Shown: positions 16,147 to 24,138 of the stretch, piece after piece
Numbering within the stretch: the stretch's first letter is position 1
How the letters are laid out: every line of letters starts with the position of its first letter
Source of the DNA: an uncultured Bacteroidales bacterium
Lineage (GTDB): Bacteria > Bacteroidota > Bacteroidia > Bacteroidales > UBA932
Length of the DNA stretch: 35,408 nucleotides
Assembly: GCA_905234795.1 (NCBI GenBank)
Contig: CAJOIQ010000026.1
Coordinates: forward strand, 1-35,408
Direction: 5' to 3'
The notes under the pieces: model-generated
Databases searched by the model: none
Seen by the model: the letters and a program-made list of their open reading frames with translations, nothing else
What the model was told of the DNA's origin: nothing
Program-made: the position numbers and the translations under genes

Positions 16147-16754
16147 GTCTCCAGGATCTTGGGCACCAGTAGGGATTCCACATATTCCGGCTCCATGAAA
16201 TGGGTGCCTTCGTACATCACATAGCTTTTCCCGAACAGTTCCTCCCACTTGGCGACGCTCACCACGCCGGAACGCATATAATGGTCCTGTGTGCCGAAGA
16301 AGGCGAAGTAGGACTCCTCCGGGCCGATGCTGGCCAGGGCAGCCTCCCAGTGTTCCTGATACCGGCACATCACGTCGTAGACAAACTTGAGCGGCTGACG
16401 GTCCCCTTCTTTCACGGGGAAACGGTGGTGCAGGTACCATCGGCCCAGGGCAAAACGGGTGATGGGCGCATAGCGCACCAGCTGCGTGGCACCGCCCAGG
16501 GAAGGTGAGACAAACAGATGCGGGATTCCCTTGATGCGCAGGGCCTGAACAGCTCCCAGAGATTCGCCGATAATGAGGTCCGGCTTCTCCTGCTGCACCC
16601 ACGCCGCAATCTGGGCCCGGCCCACGGGAGGGTCGAAGTCATAGGTGCGGATGATGATCCGGAACTGCGCAGGGTCCAGCAGGGTTTTGAGATGATTGGG
16701 AATGCGGCTGTCTCCGCCGCCGCCCATACCGTGGATGTAGAGGATGGTTTTCAT
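16134..16754 (-). CDS. YqiA-like alpha/beta-hydrolase esterase
   Basis: The 206-aa product is a small alpha/beta hydrolase of the UPF0227/YqiA kind. It has the oxyanion region YIHGMGG (residues 6-12), nucleophile Ser65 in GESLG, and probable acid and base Asp157 (GTQDHYM) and His185 (GTHFM). No signal peptide is seen, so it is cytoplasmic. The substrate is unknown. The ATG at 16754 is chosen because the in-frame ATG at 16763 lies within the -7 box (16761-16768). The gene ends just before the lipoprotein gene and contains that gene's -33 element. Confidence 0.82.
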   Translation of the reverse strand: MKTILYIHGMGGGGDSRIPNHLKTLLDPAQFRIIIRTYDFDPPVGRAQIAAWVQQEKPDLIIGESLGAVQALRIKGIPHLFVSPSLGGATQLVRYAPITRFALGRWYLHHRFPVKEGDRQPLKFVYDVMCRYQEHWEAALASIGPEESYFAFFGTQDHYMRSGVVSVAKWEELFGKSYVMYEGTHFMEPEYVESLLVPKILETLQK

Positions 16755-16760
16755 GGGTTG

Positions 16761-16790
16761 CAAATTTACGATTTTCTAGTTACATTTGTG
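16761..16790. promoter_or_regulatory. Overlapping divergent promoters (esterase / C1B peptidase)
   Basis: Minus strand: TAAATTTG (16761-16768) ends 6 nt before the esterase ATG. Plus strand: TACATTTG lies about 20 nt before the start of the peptidase gene at 16811, with TTGC 19 nt upstream of it. The two promoters share sequence, so their use may be mutually exclusive. Confidence 0.6.
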
Positions 16791-16810
16791 TTCCTTCTAA
16801 TCAAGAGAAT

Positions 16811-17986
16811 ATGAAAAAAATCTTTGTATCCGTAGTTTTGGCCGCCGCCGTGCTTGGCACCGCCATGGCCCAGCCCCGTCCCGCGGCCCCCATCGCCCCC
16901 AAGGACTATCAGTTCACCACCGTGAAGGAACTGCCCATCACTCCCGTGAAGAACCAGTACCGCAGCGGTACCTGCTGGTGTTTCAGCACCCTGTCCTTCC
17001 TGGAGAGCGAGATCATCAAGGCCAGGAACATCAAGGACCCCGCCCAGTATCCGGACTTCTCCGAGATGTTCGTGGTGCGCAAGGCCTACTACGACAAAGC
17101 CATCAAATACGTACGCCTGGACGGCTTCCTCAACTTTGCCGCCGGCAGTGACTTTGGAGACGTGCTGGAAGTAGCCAAAACCTACGGCCTCATGTATCAG
17201 CAGGATTATTCCGGCCTGCAGTACGGCTACGATCTCCCCGTGCAGGCCGAACTGGACGCCGTGCTCAAGGGCTATGTTTCCGCCGTGGTCAAGAACCCTA
17301 ACAAGAAGCTCACCAACGTGTGGCCCAAGGGCGTAGACGGCATCCTGGATGCCTACATGGGCGTTATCCCGGAAGACAAGATTGTGAAACCCGAGAATCT
17401 GGGCATCAACCTGGACGACTACATCGGCTTCACCTCCTATACGCATCATCCCTGGTACACCGCCTTTGCCATGGAAGTTCCCGACAACTGGCGCTGCACC
17501 CCGTCCTGGAACGTTCCGCTGGACGAATTCATGGCCATCATCGACAACGCAGTGAACAACGGCTACACCGTGGCCTGGGGCGGTGACGTGTCCGAGACCG
17601 GCTTCACCCGCAACGGCCTGGCCATCCTGCTGGACGAGGAAAACAAGGCCACCAGCGGCTCCGACCAGGAGCGCTGGGTGGGCAAGGCCGATGAAAAGCC
17701 CGCCGAAAAACCCTCGGCCAAGGAGATTGAGGTAACCCAGGAACTGCGCCAGCAGTACTACGATGAAAAGACCTCCACCGACGACCATGGCATGCACCTG
17801 TACGGTATTGCCAAGGACCAGAACGGCGTGAAGTACTATATGATCAAGAACTCCTGGGGCGTGACCGGCGCCTACGACGGCCTCTGGTATATGTCCGAGA
17901 ACTTCGTAAAGGGCAAGACCCTCAACATCCTGGTGAACAAGAAAGCCGTTCCCAAGGACATCCTCAAGAAAATCGGCGTTAAATAA
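16811..17986 (+). CDS. Exported C1B (bleomycin hydrolase/PepC-like) cysteine peptidase
   Basis: The 391-aa product has a signal peptide (residues 1-20, cut after TAMA). The papain-type active site is visible: Gln49 (oxyanion), Cys55 in SGTCW, His326 in DDHGMH and Asn347 in KNSWG. Family members normally act as aminopeptidases in the cytoplasm. This one is exported, so it probably processes peptides in the periplasm. A second exported C1B paralogue lies at 32071-33462. The stop codon overlaps the pssA start (TAATG). Confidence 0.88.
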   Translation: MKKIFVSVVLAAAVLGTAMAQPRPAAPIAPKDYQFTTVKELPITPVKNQYRSGTCWCFSTLSFLESEIIKARNIKDPAQYPDFSEMFVVRKAYYDKAIKYVRLDGFLNFAAGSDFGDVLEVAKTYGLMYQQDYSGLQYGYDLPVQAELDAVLKGYVSAVVKNPNKKLTNVWPKGVDGILDAYMGVIPEDKIVKPENLGINLDDYIGFTSYTHHPWYTAFAMEVPDNWRCTPSWNVPLDEFMAIIDNAVNNGYTVAWGGDVSETGFTRNGLAILLDEENKATSGSDQERWVGKADEKPAEKPSAKEIEVTQELRQQYYDEKTSTDDHGMHLYGIAKDQNGVKYYMIKNSWGVTGAYDGLWYMSENFVKGKTLNILVNKKAVPKDILKKIGVK

Positions 17987-18720
17987 TGTCCATCGTCAAG
18001 CACATTCCCAATACCATCACTTCCATGAACCTCCTGTGCGGGGTGGTGGGAGTGATTTGCGCTTTGTACGGCAGTCCCGACTACGCGCTCATCCTCATGG
18101 TGCTGGCGGCCGTCTTTGACTTCTGCGACGGCCTGGCCGCCCGGCTGCTCAAAGCCTACTCCCCCATCGGCAAGGAACTGGATTCCCTGGCCGATATGGT
18201 GAGCTTCGGCGTGCTGCCCGCCCTGGTGATGATGAAGTGCATGCAGGCTAGCGGAGTACCCATGTGGCTGAGCTACAGCGCGCTGTTCATTGCCGTGATG
18301 AGCGCTGTCCGGCTGGCCAAGTTCAATGTGGACACGCGCCAGACCACGGACTTCCTGGGGGTTGCCACGCCCACCTGCGCCCTGCTTTGCGCCAGCCTGG
18401 CATCCTATATCCATGCCCACCCCGACGTCTTCCTGGCCCAGTGGGCCGGCAGCGTCTGGTTCCTGCCTGTGCTGAGCATTGTGCTGGGGCTCCTGCTGGT
18501 GAGCGAAATCCCTATGTTCGGAATGAAAGTGGCACCCGGCCATAAACTGCTGGATGCCAAAAGAATCGTGTTCCTGGTACTGGCTGTGGTAGCTATTGTG
18601 CTGGCACTGGCCGTGGGCAAAGACATCAGCCTGGCCATCCTCCTGGTGTTCACCGTGTATTTGGTAGAGAATCTGATCCTTTACTTCCTTTCCCCGCACA
18701 ATGTCGCCCGCCAAGCGTGA
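17986..18720 (+). CDS. pssA: CDP-diacylglycerol-serine O-phosphatidyltransferase
   Basis: The 244-aa product is an integral-membrane CDP-alcohol phosphatidyltransferase with about six to eight helices. The signature D-G-x2-A-R-x8-G-x3-D-x3-D is complete (CDGLAAR at residues about 45-51, then GKELDSLAD). The start MSIVKHIPNTITSMNLLCG is typical of PssA. It makes phosphatidylserine, the precursor of phosphatidylethanolamine. No decarboxylase gene is in the window. It shares one base with the peptidase stop codon and is followed by a strong terminator. Confidence 0.92.
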   Translation: MSIVKHIPNTITSMNLLCGVVGVICALYGSPDYALILMVLAAVFDFCDGLAARLLKAYSPIGKELDSLADMVSFGVLPALVMMKCMQASGVPMWLSYSALFIAVMSAVRLAKFNVDTRQTTDFLGVATPTCALLCASLASYIHAHPDVFLAQWAGSVWFLPVLSIVLGLLLVSEIPMFGMKVAPGHKLLDAKRIVFLVLAVVAIVLALAVGKDISLAILLVFTVYLVENLILYFLSPHNVARQA

Positions 18721-18751
18721 TTTATAACTAATTAATTATTAATATTTTACA

Positions 18752-18789
18752 AAAATCCTCCTGGGTAAATACACCCAGGAGGATTTTTA
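18752..18789. terminator. Terminator between pssA and hslR
   Basis: AAAATCCTCCTGGGT (18752-18766) and ACCCAGGAGGATTTT (18773-18787) form a perfect 15-bp stem with a 6-nt loop and an adjoining T-run. A-runs on the left make it work in both directions for these convergent genes. Confidence 0.92.
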
Positions 18790-18811
18790 CATATTTCTGA
18801 TTTACAGCAAG

Positions 18812-19201
18812 TTACAAATCACGGAAATTATCCCATAGTTCTTCTATTTCACGTCTTTCCTTTTTGGTAGGACGTCCGGCGCCACGGTCACGTGTGACAA
18901 AGAAGGTTTCTACGGGAGCATGGAGTTTTTCCTTTTCGGAGTCAGGGGTGAGATCCAGGGCGAATTCGGGAACCAGTTTGGCGCCGACGCGGCTTTCTGT
19001 AGGACGCAGCACTTGATAGGTATAGGTAACCGCCCCTTTTCGGACCGTGATGACTTCCCCCTCTTTCACGTCACGGGAAGGCTTGGCATTCACGCCGGCC
19101 ACTTTCACTTTGCCGCCCTTGCAGGCGTCGGCCGCTTCCGTGCGGGTTTTGAACGCACGGATAGCCCAGAGGAATTTGTCTATGCGGACTACGTCGGTCA
19201 T
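18812..19201 (-). CDS. S4-domain RNA-binding protein (Hsp15/HslR-like)
   Basis: The 129-aa product starts with an S4 domain (RIDKFLWAIRAFKTRTEAADACKG pattern, about residues 6-60) followed by a charged tail containing RDRGAGRPTKKERRE, as in HslR. HslR binds stalled 50S subunits that carry nascent chains. Its ATG shares one base with the manA stop (TAATG), so it is co-translated from the manA message. The gene ends in front of the bidirectional terminator. Confidence 0.87.
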   Translation of the reverse strand: MTDVVRIDKFLWAIRAFKTRTEAADACKGGKVKVAGVNAKPSRDVKEGEVITVRKGAVTYTYQVLRPTESRVGAKLVPEFALDLTPDSEKEKLHAPVETFFVTRDRGAGRPTKKERREIEELWDNFRDL

Positions 19202-20145
19202 TATCCGTCTATGGGTTCGGAAACAATGTCATCTTCCTCTCGGGGATCCATACGGACTTCCATGAGCTGGGCGTCGGAGGTTTCCGGCAGCAGGAAGAAT
19301 TCGTTGGTCTCGGCGGGAATCAGCAGCAGGTCTCCCTGCTTGAGCTGGTAGTTGACTTTATCGGCCTGGATGACGGCAGCGCCTTTGGTGCAGTAGTACA
19401 GCAGGAAGGTATCGTCCTCGTCCCGGGTGCTCTTGAGCGCCTGTGTAAGTGCAAAGCGGTTCACCGTGAACTGCGGGGTGACAATGCTCTCTTTGTCATC
19501 CCGAGCAAAGTCGAGGGATCTCTTGAAGTCAATGAGGTCAAACGCCTCTTCCAGATGCTGTTCCCGGTCCTGTTTCCCCCAGTCGTACAGCCGGAACCAG
19601 AGTTCCGAGCATTCGGCAATCTCTATCAAAGTGACGTCCTGGGCGGCGTGCACCATACCGGGCATAATGAGGTAAGTCTCCCCCGCCTTGGGCTTCACGC
19701 TGTGCAGCAGCGGCTCCACCTTATCCTGCGCGCAGGCATTGAAGAATTGGTCGGCCTTCACATCCTGTTTGAAGCCCAGATACAGCCGGGCATCGGCCCC
19801 CGCCTTTTCCACATACCAGAGGGCGGTTTTGCCGAAGGAGTCGTAGCGCTGCTCGGCCACCTCGTCATCGGCCGTCACGTGCAGCGACGTACGTCCCGTA
19901 ACGTTGAGGCGCTTCACCAGCACCGGAAACTGCGTCCCGTACCAGTGGAAGGAGGTCTCTCCCACCACACGCTCCAGATAGGTTTGCATAATGTCACTGA
20001 GGGTATTGCCCTTGAGCCATCCTTCGCAGGCCATGGAATCCACAAATCCCAGGTCGGCCAGCTTATATTCCACACTGCCCCACGGCATCTGCTGCACATC
20101 GGGCAGGAACCGCATCGGGGTCAATTTCTTGTTCTCGTTATCCAT
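19201..20145 (-). CDS. manA: Class I mannose-6-phosphate isomerase, carrying a short in-frame hairpin insert
   Basis: The 314-aa product is a cupin-type phosphomannose isomerase: MPWGSVEYKLADLGFVDS at the N-terminus, VLVKRLNVTGRTSLHVTADDE with zinc-ligand positions, YLIMPGMVHAAQDVTLIEIAE in the second cupin strand set, and a C-terminal cupin-like region (DLLLIPAETNEFFLLP). It interconverts mannose-6-P and fructose-6-P. Residues about 208-220 (in the sequence FKRSLDFARDDKESIV) are encoded by a short hairpin repeat also present at 285-327. A regular family member would not need them, so they look like an inserted element that kept frame. Confidence 0.88.
   Translation of the reverse strand: MDNENKKLTPMRFLPDVQQMPWGSVEYKLADLGFVDSMACEGWLKGNTLSDIMQTYLERVVGETSFHWYGTQFPVLVKRLNVTGRTSLHVTADDEVAEQRYDSFGKTALWYVEKAGADARLYLGFKQDVKADQFFNACAQDKVEPLLHSVKPKAGETYLIMPGMVHAAQDVTLIEIAECSELWFRLYDWGKQDREQHLEEAFDLIDFKRSLDFARDDKESIVTPQFTVNRFALTQALKSTRDEDDTFLLYYCTKGAAVIQADKVNYQLKQGDLLLIPAETNEFFLLPETSDAQLMEVRMDPREEDDIVSEPIDG
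19494..19522 (-). repeat. Short hairpin repeat, copy 2, inside manA
   Basis: On the minus strand: GAGATCCCTCGACTTTGC, then TCGGGATGACA. Pairing is ATCCCGA (19498-19504) with TCG-a-GGGAT (19511-19519) on the plus strand. Compared with copy 1 (285-327), T-A pairs in the stem become C-G pairs. Confidence 0.75.
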
Positions 20146-20153
20146 AGTGGCTG

Positions 20154-20161
20154 CAAAGATA
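20154..20161 (-). promoter_or_regulatory. -7 box of manA
   Basis: On the minus strand, TATCTTTG ends 8 nt before the manA ATG. A T-run lies just upstream and a TTTG sits 22 nt before the box, a slightly long spacing. It lies in the 28-nt gap after the AddB-like gene. Confidence 0.6.
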
Positions 20162-20173
20162 GGAAAAAAAGCC

Positions 20174-22996
20174 TTACCGTCCGCAAATATTCTTGAAGTC
20201 GCACCAGGTGCAGGTGTCGGCTTCTTCCGTGCGTCGGAAGGGTACGGAAACGTCGGTCATTTCGGAGAGCATGTCCCGGAGGCGCTCGCCGGTGAGTCGG
20301 ATGAATTCCGGGCTCTCGGGGCAGTCCGGGAGGGCGCCGGTGTACAGCCGCGCAGTGCTGTAGATGGAATTGACCACCGTCTGGCCTTTGAGAGCTACAT
20401 CGGCGTGGGCAAAAAGGTCATACAGGAACAGCTGGAGAGCGATTTTGGGCCGATGGGCGTTGGTGGGGCCGAAGAGTTTGTCTACCACCGTGGCAGCGTT
20501 TTCGTCGGTGATGAGGATCTCGTCGTCTTCTACTTTTCCGGTCTTGTAATCCACAATTCGCACCTCGCCGTCCCTGTAGGAATCCATGCGGTCCACAAAT
20601 CCTTTGAAACGAAAACCGTTCCACTCCATGCAGCGCCGCTGTTCCAGGCCGATGATGCGGAATCCCTTTGAACCCGAGGATGTGAGAAGGTCTTGGTCGT
20701 GCTTGAGGGTGCTCAGCACATAGTCCAGGATTACTTCTTCCAGCACCAGGTTTCGGCCGCTCACCTCAATGGAATGCATCTGGTCCAGAACCTCGGCCCG
20801 AATCATCTTGCGCAGGCGGGCCTTGTCTTTCTGGAAAGCCTCCAGTTCGGCGGTGGTAACGATGGCCTTACCCTTGTACAACTCCTGCATCACGTGGTGG
20901 AACACATTGCCCAGCATGCCGGCGTCCAGGGATTCGGCTACCTCATCCTGGGTCTGCAGCCCATGCACCACCTGATAGTAGAACTTGGCGGGGCAATATA
21001 GATAGCTTTGCAGCGTGGAGGCCGACAGTTCCTTCTCCTTGATGAGCGTCACGTCTTCGGCCGTTTTGGGAATGCTCTCCTGTTGCTCCACGGGCATCAG
21101 GTCCGCCGTGGCCACATAACGCTTCACCTTAAGGCCGAAACTGTATTCCAGCTGCTTGATATAGCGACTTTCCTCTCCGGACTTGAGACCTTCGGTGCGG
21201 GAGTCGTAGATGAGCCACACTTTCTCCGAACGCTGGATCATGCGATAGAAATAATAGGCCCACACGGCGTCCTGGAACTCATAGGTGGGCAGGCCGAAGC
21301 CTTTGCGCAGCTCCGGCGGAATGAAGGAAGAGCTCACGCTCCGGCGCGGGAACATGCCCTCGTTGGCACTTAATATAATAAGGTTGCGGAAGTCCAGGGC
21401 ACGGGTTTCCAGCGGACCCATAATCTGCAGGCCCTGCAGCGGTTCTCCCCGGAACGGCACGGAAATACCCTCCAGAATGCGTTCCAGCAGGCGCAGATGC
21501 GTGGCGGGAAGCACTTCCAGATCCGTTTGCTGCAGCAGGTTCAGCTGCGTATGGCAGCGCTTGGCAAAGTCCAGTTCCAGGAGCATCCCTCCTTTCACGG
21601 TAAGGTTACGGCCGATGTAGGCGACAACCTCGGTGAGGTAGCGCTCTGTGGCGTGATTCTGCTGCACGGACGCCAGCGCCGGTTCCGTGATGACGGGCTG
21701 GAAAATGAGGTCCAGCAGCGGCCCGCCCTGCACGTCGCCGACGGGAATATAGTACTTGGCGGCCGCCTTTACCTTTCTGATGATATCGGCCTCTTCCGGC
21801 GTAGCCAGCTTTTTCACCAGGCCGGAGGAGAAGATTTCCCGCACCTGCCGATGATAGAGGTACCAGCCGTCGGCCTTCTTGCGCATCTTGAGCTGCATCC
21901 CTCCGATGGCGTCCAGAAGGGTGTAAATGGCGCTACCGGCCATGGGATAACCCATGGTAACGTTCACGCTGTCCCGATCCTCGGGAAGGGAATTCAGCAG
22001 CGGGAGCAGCAGGGTTTCGTCCGGCAGCACGAAGGCGGTTTCCACGGGATCTGAGTGGATATCGGCCAGGATTTGCGGCGCCAGCTTGGCCTGACCCACC
22101 GAGGACGGCACGCTGATGACGTTGATCTGCGGCGGGACAAGGCTGGCTTCCACGGGGAAAGCCTGCGGGAAATCCTCCACGTTGCGTTCCATGAAGAAGG
22201 AGCTCTTGTTGGCCTTGTCCCGGATCTGGGAACTCACATAGTCCCATACGAATTCGGCCACGCCGGCATCCCGCATGCGGCGCAGCAGCAGCCGTTCACA
22301 CTCGTTGAGGGCGTTCAGGCCCACAAACACATATTTCTGCACCTGCGGGAACTCCGGCTGCAGGATGTCCACCACCGGTTTTCCGCTTTCTAACTGCGTG
22401 GCCAGGGCGCGGTACACCATGCCTTCGTAGGCCATGCCCTTTTCTCTGAGTACTGCGTTGAAATCCCGGTAAACGGGATACAGCAGGTTCCAAAGCTGGA
22501 GGAAACGGGTTTTGATCACTTCTTCCTTGCCGTCCCGGAAGTGGGACAGGAAATGCTTTATGGCTTCCTCCTGGTTGGGGCTCAGATAATCATAGCTGTC
22601 CTGGATGGCCTTGAAATCCTGCACGTTCTGCAGCAGATCCTGCGCCTTTACCAGGTATTTGTCCATGTCGTCGAAGTCGGAGAGCATCACATCTCCCCAG
22701 AACACGAATTCGTCCAGCGGTTCGGCCTGCGGGTTCAGCTTTTTGTACACCCCGTACAGCTCCAGCAGCAGACTCAGCTTGTCTGTAACATCGGCATGGG
22801 CCAGACGGTAGAAAAAGTCGTTGATGGTATACAGCGGAGGAACCATCAGCGGAGCCCCGCCGCTTTCCCGCACCAGGTCTCCCAGGTATTTTTTGAAAAA
22901 AACCAGCGACCTCCGGTTGGGAAAAAGGAAGCAAGTCTGCTCTATGTCTCCGCCTTCATAATAGTGGACGGCCACCTGCTTTAAAAAGGGTGTCAT
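20174..22996 (-). CDS. AddB-like PD-(D/E)XK nuclease of the RecB superfamily
   Basis: The 940-aa product begins with an inactive helicase-like region (CFLFPNRRSLVFFKKYLGDL) and ends with a PD-(D/E)XK nuclease (VDYKTGK, Asp816 and Lys818). An iron-sulfur cluster set typical of AddB is visible: Cys668 (YLYCPAKFYY), then Cys929-x2-Cys932-x5-Cys938 (CTWCDFKNIC). AddB works with AddA to process DNA double-strand breaks. No addA gene is in this window, so the partner lies elsewhere. Upstream is a divergent rubrerythrin gene. manA follows after 28 nt and has its own promoter. Confidence 0.87.
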   Translation of the reverse strand: MTPFLKQVAVHYYEGGDIEQTCFLFPNRRSLVFFKKYLGDLVRESGGAPLMVPPLYTINDFFYRLAHADVTDKLSLLLELYGVYKKLNPQAEPLDEFVFWGDVMLSDFDDMDKYLVKAQDLLQNVQDFKAIQDSYDYLSPNQEEAIKHFLSHFRDGKEEVIKTRFLQLWNLLYPVYRDFNAVLREKGMAYEGMVYRALATQLESGKPVVDILQPEFPQVQKYVFVGLNALNECERLLLRRMRDAGVAEFVWDYVSSQIRDKANKSSFFMERNVEDFPQAFPVEASLVPPQINVISVPSSVGQAKLAPQILADIHSDPVETAFVLPDETLLLPLLNSLPEDRDSVNVTMGYPMAGSAIYTLLDAIGGMQLKMRKKADGWYLYHRQVREIFSSGLVKKLATPEEADIIRKVKAAAKYYIPVGDVQGGPLLDLIFQPVITEPALASVQQNHATERYLTEVVAYIGRNLTVKGGMLLELDFAKRCHTQLNLLQQTDLEVLPATHLRLLERILEGISVPFRGEPLQGLQIMGPLETRALDFRNLIILSANEGMFPRRSVSSSFIPPELRKGFGLPTYEFQDAVWAYYFYRMIQRSEKVWLIYDSRTEGLKSGEESRYIKQLEYSFGLKVKRYVATADLMPVEQQESIPKTAEDVTLIKEKELSASTLQSYLYCPAKFYYQVVHGLQTQDEVAESLDAGMLGNVFHHVMQELYKGKAIVTTAELEAFQKDKARLRKMIRAEVLDQMHSIEVSGRNLVLEEVILDYVLSTLKHDQDLLTSSGSKGFRIIGLEQRRCMEWNGFRFKGFVDRMDSYRDGEVRIVDYKTGKVEDDEILITDENAATVVDKLFGPTNAHRPKIALQLFLYDLFAHADVALKGQTVVNSIYSTARLYTGALPDCPESPEFIRLTGERLRDMLSEMTDVSVPFRRTEEADTCTWCDFKNICGR

Positions 22997-22998
22997 AC

Positions 22999-23010
22999 TT
23001 TAGCGCTAAA
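22999..23010. promoter_or_regulatory. Perfect 12-bp palindrome between addB-like and rubrerythrin genes
   Basis: TTTAGCGCTAAA lies 2 nt upstream of the AddB-like start and 24 nt upstream of the rubrerythrin -7 box. Its place between divergent genes suits an operator. No regulator is identified. Confidence 0.35.
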
Positions 23011-23034
23011 ATAGTAATAATTCGGAAAATTACC

Positions 23035-23042
23035 TATATTTG
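23035..23042 (+). promoter_or_regulatory. -7 box of the rubrerythrin gene
   Basis: TATATTTG lies 35 nt before the ATG at 23078. No TTTG is seen at -33, which could mean activator dependence. Confidence 0.55.
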
Positions 23043-23077
23043 TAGAACCGAGAGTAACACTAAACACCGATAATCGT

Positions 23078-23632
23078 ATGAAGAAAAAATTCAGATGCCT
23101 GGTGTGCGGATACGTACACGAAGGTCCCAATCCCCCCGCAGAGTGCCCTGTATGCCATGCAAAAGCCGAAAAGTTTGTAGAAATTAAAGAAAGCGCCGCT
23201 GGCCCTCAGTATGCCGCAGAACATGTCCTGGGCGTTGCCAAAGGCTGCGACCCCGAGGTCTGGGCCGGTCTGGAGGACCACTTCAAAGGCGAGTGCTCGG
23301 AGGTAGGCATGTACCTGGCCATGTCCCGTCAGGCCGACCGGGAAGGCTATCCGGAGATTGCCGAGGCCTTCAAGCGTTATGCCTTCGAGGAGGCCGACCA
23401 CGCCGCCCGCATCGCCGAACTCATGGGCGAGGTAGTCTGGGACACCAAGACCAACCTCAAGAAACGCTATGAGGCCGAAGAAGGTGCCTGCGAAGGCAAG
23501 TTCCTCATTGCCAAACGCGCCAAGGAACTGGGCCTGGATGCCATCCACGACACCATCCACGAAATGGCCCGCGACGAAGCCCGTCACGGCGCCGGCTTCC
23601 TGGGGCTGTACAAACGCTTCTTCGGGAAGTAG
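23078..23632 (+). CDS. Rubrerythrin with N-terminal rubredoxin domain (reverse rubrerythrin)
   Basis: The 184-aa product has the rubredoxin-like domain first: Cys7-x2-Cys10 and Cys23-x2-Cys26 (residues 1-30). A four-helix diiron domain follows, with ligand motifs such as [10 protein letters not shown] and [12 protein letters not shown]. This order is the reverse of classical rubrerythrin. The family reduces hydrogen peroxide, and sometimes oxygen, in the cytoplasm of anaerobes. It is a single-gene transcript with its own -7 box and a strong terminator. Confidence 0.92.
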   Translation: MKKKFRCLVCGYVHEGPNPPAECPVCHAKAEKFVEIKESAAGPQYAAEHVLGVAKGCDPEVWAGLEDHFKGECSEVGMYLAMSRQADREGYPEIAEAFKRYAFEEADHAARIAELMGEVVWDTKTNLKKRYEAEEGACEGKFLIAKRAKELGLDAIHDTIHEMARDEARHGAGFLGLYKRFFGK

Positions 23633-23648
23633 ACAGAACTGGTATTTA

Positions 23649-23699
23649 AAAAGAGAGGGTGACCAAAAAGTCAAGTTGACTTAGGTCACTCTCTTTTTT
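23649..23699 (+). terminator. Rubrerythrin terminator
   Basis: AGAGAG-g-GTGACC pairs with GGTCAC-TCTCT, with a nested AAGTCAA/TTGACTT hairpin inside, followed by a run of seven T. It is 17 nt after the stop codon. A related sequence, inverted, lies at 25900-25931 on the other side of the transposase locus. Confidence 0.85.
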
Positions 23700-23708
23700 T
23701 GTATCCTG

Positions 23709-23844
23709 TGCCACGTTGACACGTAGAATGCACAGAATGGCGATTTTGTGTCGACGCGGCAACGATATTGCTCCAAAGGGACGATTTTGCTTCCGCGTTG
23801 ACAGCCAGAGTGCCGTAGAATGCCGATTCTTTGTCAACGTGGCA
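23709..23844. repeat. Nested double-hairpin repeat
   Basis: The outer ends TGCCACGTTGACA (23709-23721) and TGTCAACGTGGCA (23832-23844) are perfectly complementary (13 bp). Inside are TGTCGACGCGGCA (23749-23761) and TTCCGCGTTGACA (23791-23803), so it can fold either as one long stem or as two hairpins with two mismatches each. The two loops share GTAGAATGC followed by a GATT motif. This is the layout of a two-unit REP cluster. Confidence 0.75.
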
Positions 23845-23850
23845 AGGAGC

Positions 23851-24015
23851 CGGAGGTAGGGATACCCCCCCGGGGGACTCCGTTCGCTTCGCTCACTCCG
23901 GCCCCTCCCATTGTCTCCTGCGTCCCCGCTGACGCGGGAACTTGTATCCAACGGGCCCCTCCCCCTACCCTTGTGCGGGGGTGCACAAGCCCCCGGGAGG
24001 GTATCCCTACCTCCG
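23851..24015 (-). repeat. Cloverleaf palindrome, copy C
   Basis: The arms 23851-23876 and 23990-24015 are 26 nt with one mismatch. On the minus strand the core has hairpin 1 with loop ACCCCC (positions 23970-23989, stem CTTGTGC/GCACAAG), then AGGGGGAGGGGCCCG, a variable hairpin (GTTCCCGC/GCGGGGAC), GGGAGGGGCCGGAGTGAGCG and GCGAACGGAGT. It is closest to copy D, in opposite orientation, and shares the architecture of copies A and B. Confidence 0.85.
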
Positions 24016-24036
24016 ACTAAAACCAAGTATAAAAAT

Positions 24037-24071
24037 ATAGCTATTCTTTTGATAATCAAAGGAATAGCTAT
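24037..24071. repeat. Near-perfect inverted repeat upstream of the transposase
   Basis: ATAGCTATTCTTTTGAT (24037-24053) and ATCAAAGGAATAGCTAT (24055-24071) pair with one mismatch around a single central base. It lies about 25 nt upstream of the transposase -7 box. It could be a regulator or transposase binding site. Confidence 0.7.
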
Positions 24072-24101
24072 TGCTTTTGTCAATCTTTTTTGTTATCTTT
24101 G
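24070..24101 (+). promoter_or_regulatory. Transposase gene promoter
   Basis: ATTG (24070-24073), 20 nt, then TATCTTTG (24094-24101). The ATG follows 37 nt later. Confidence 0.6.
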
Positions 24102-24138
24102 AATTGCAGTAAAAAGAAAAACAAAATTGACATCAGGT

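Noticed and set aside
16108..16602. Long N-terminal extension of the lipoprotein gene through the esterase gene
   Set aside because: The lipobox signal begins at 16107 with its own promoter, and the upstream frame is the antiparallel-frame shadow of the esterase.
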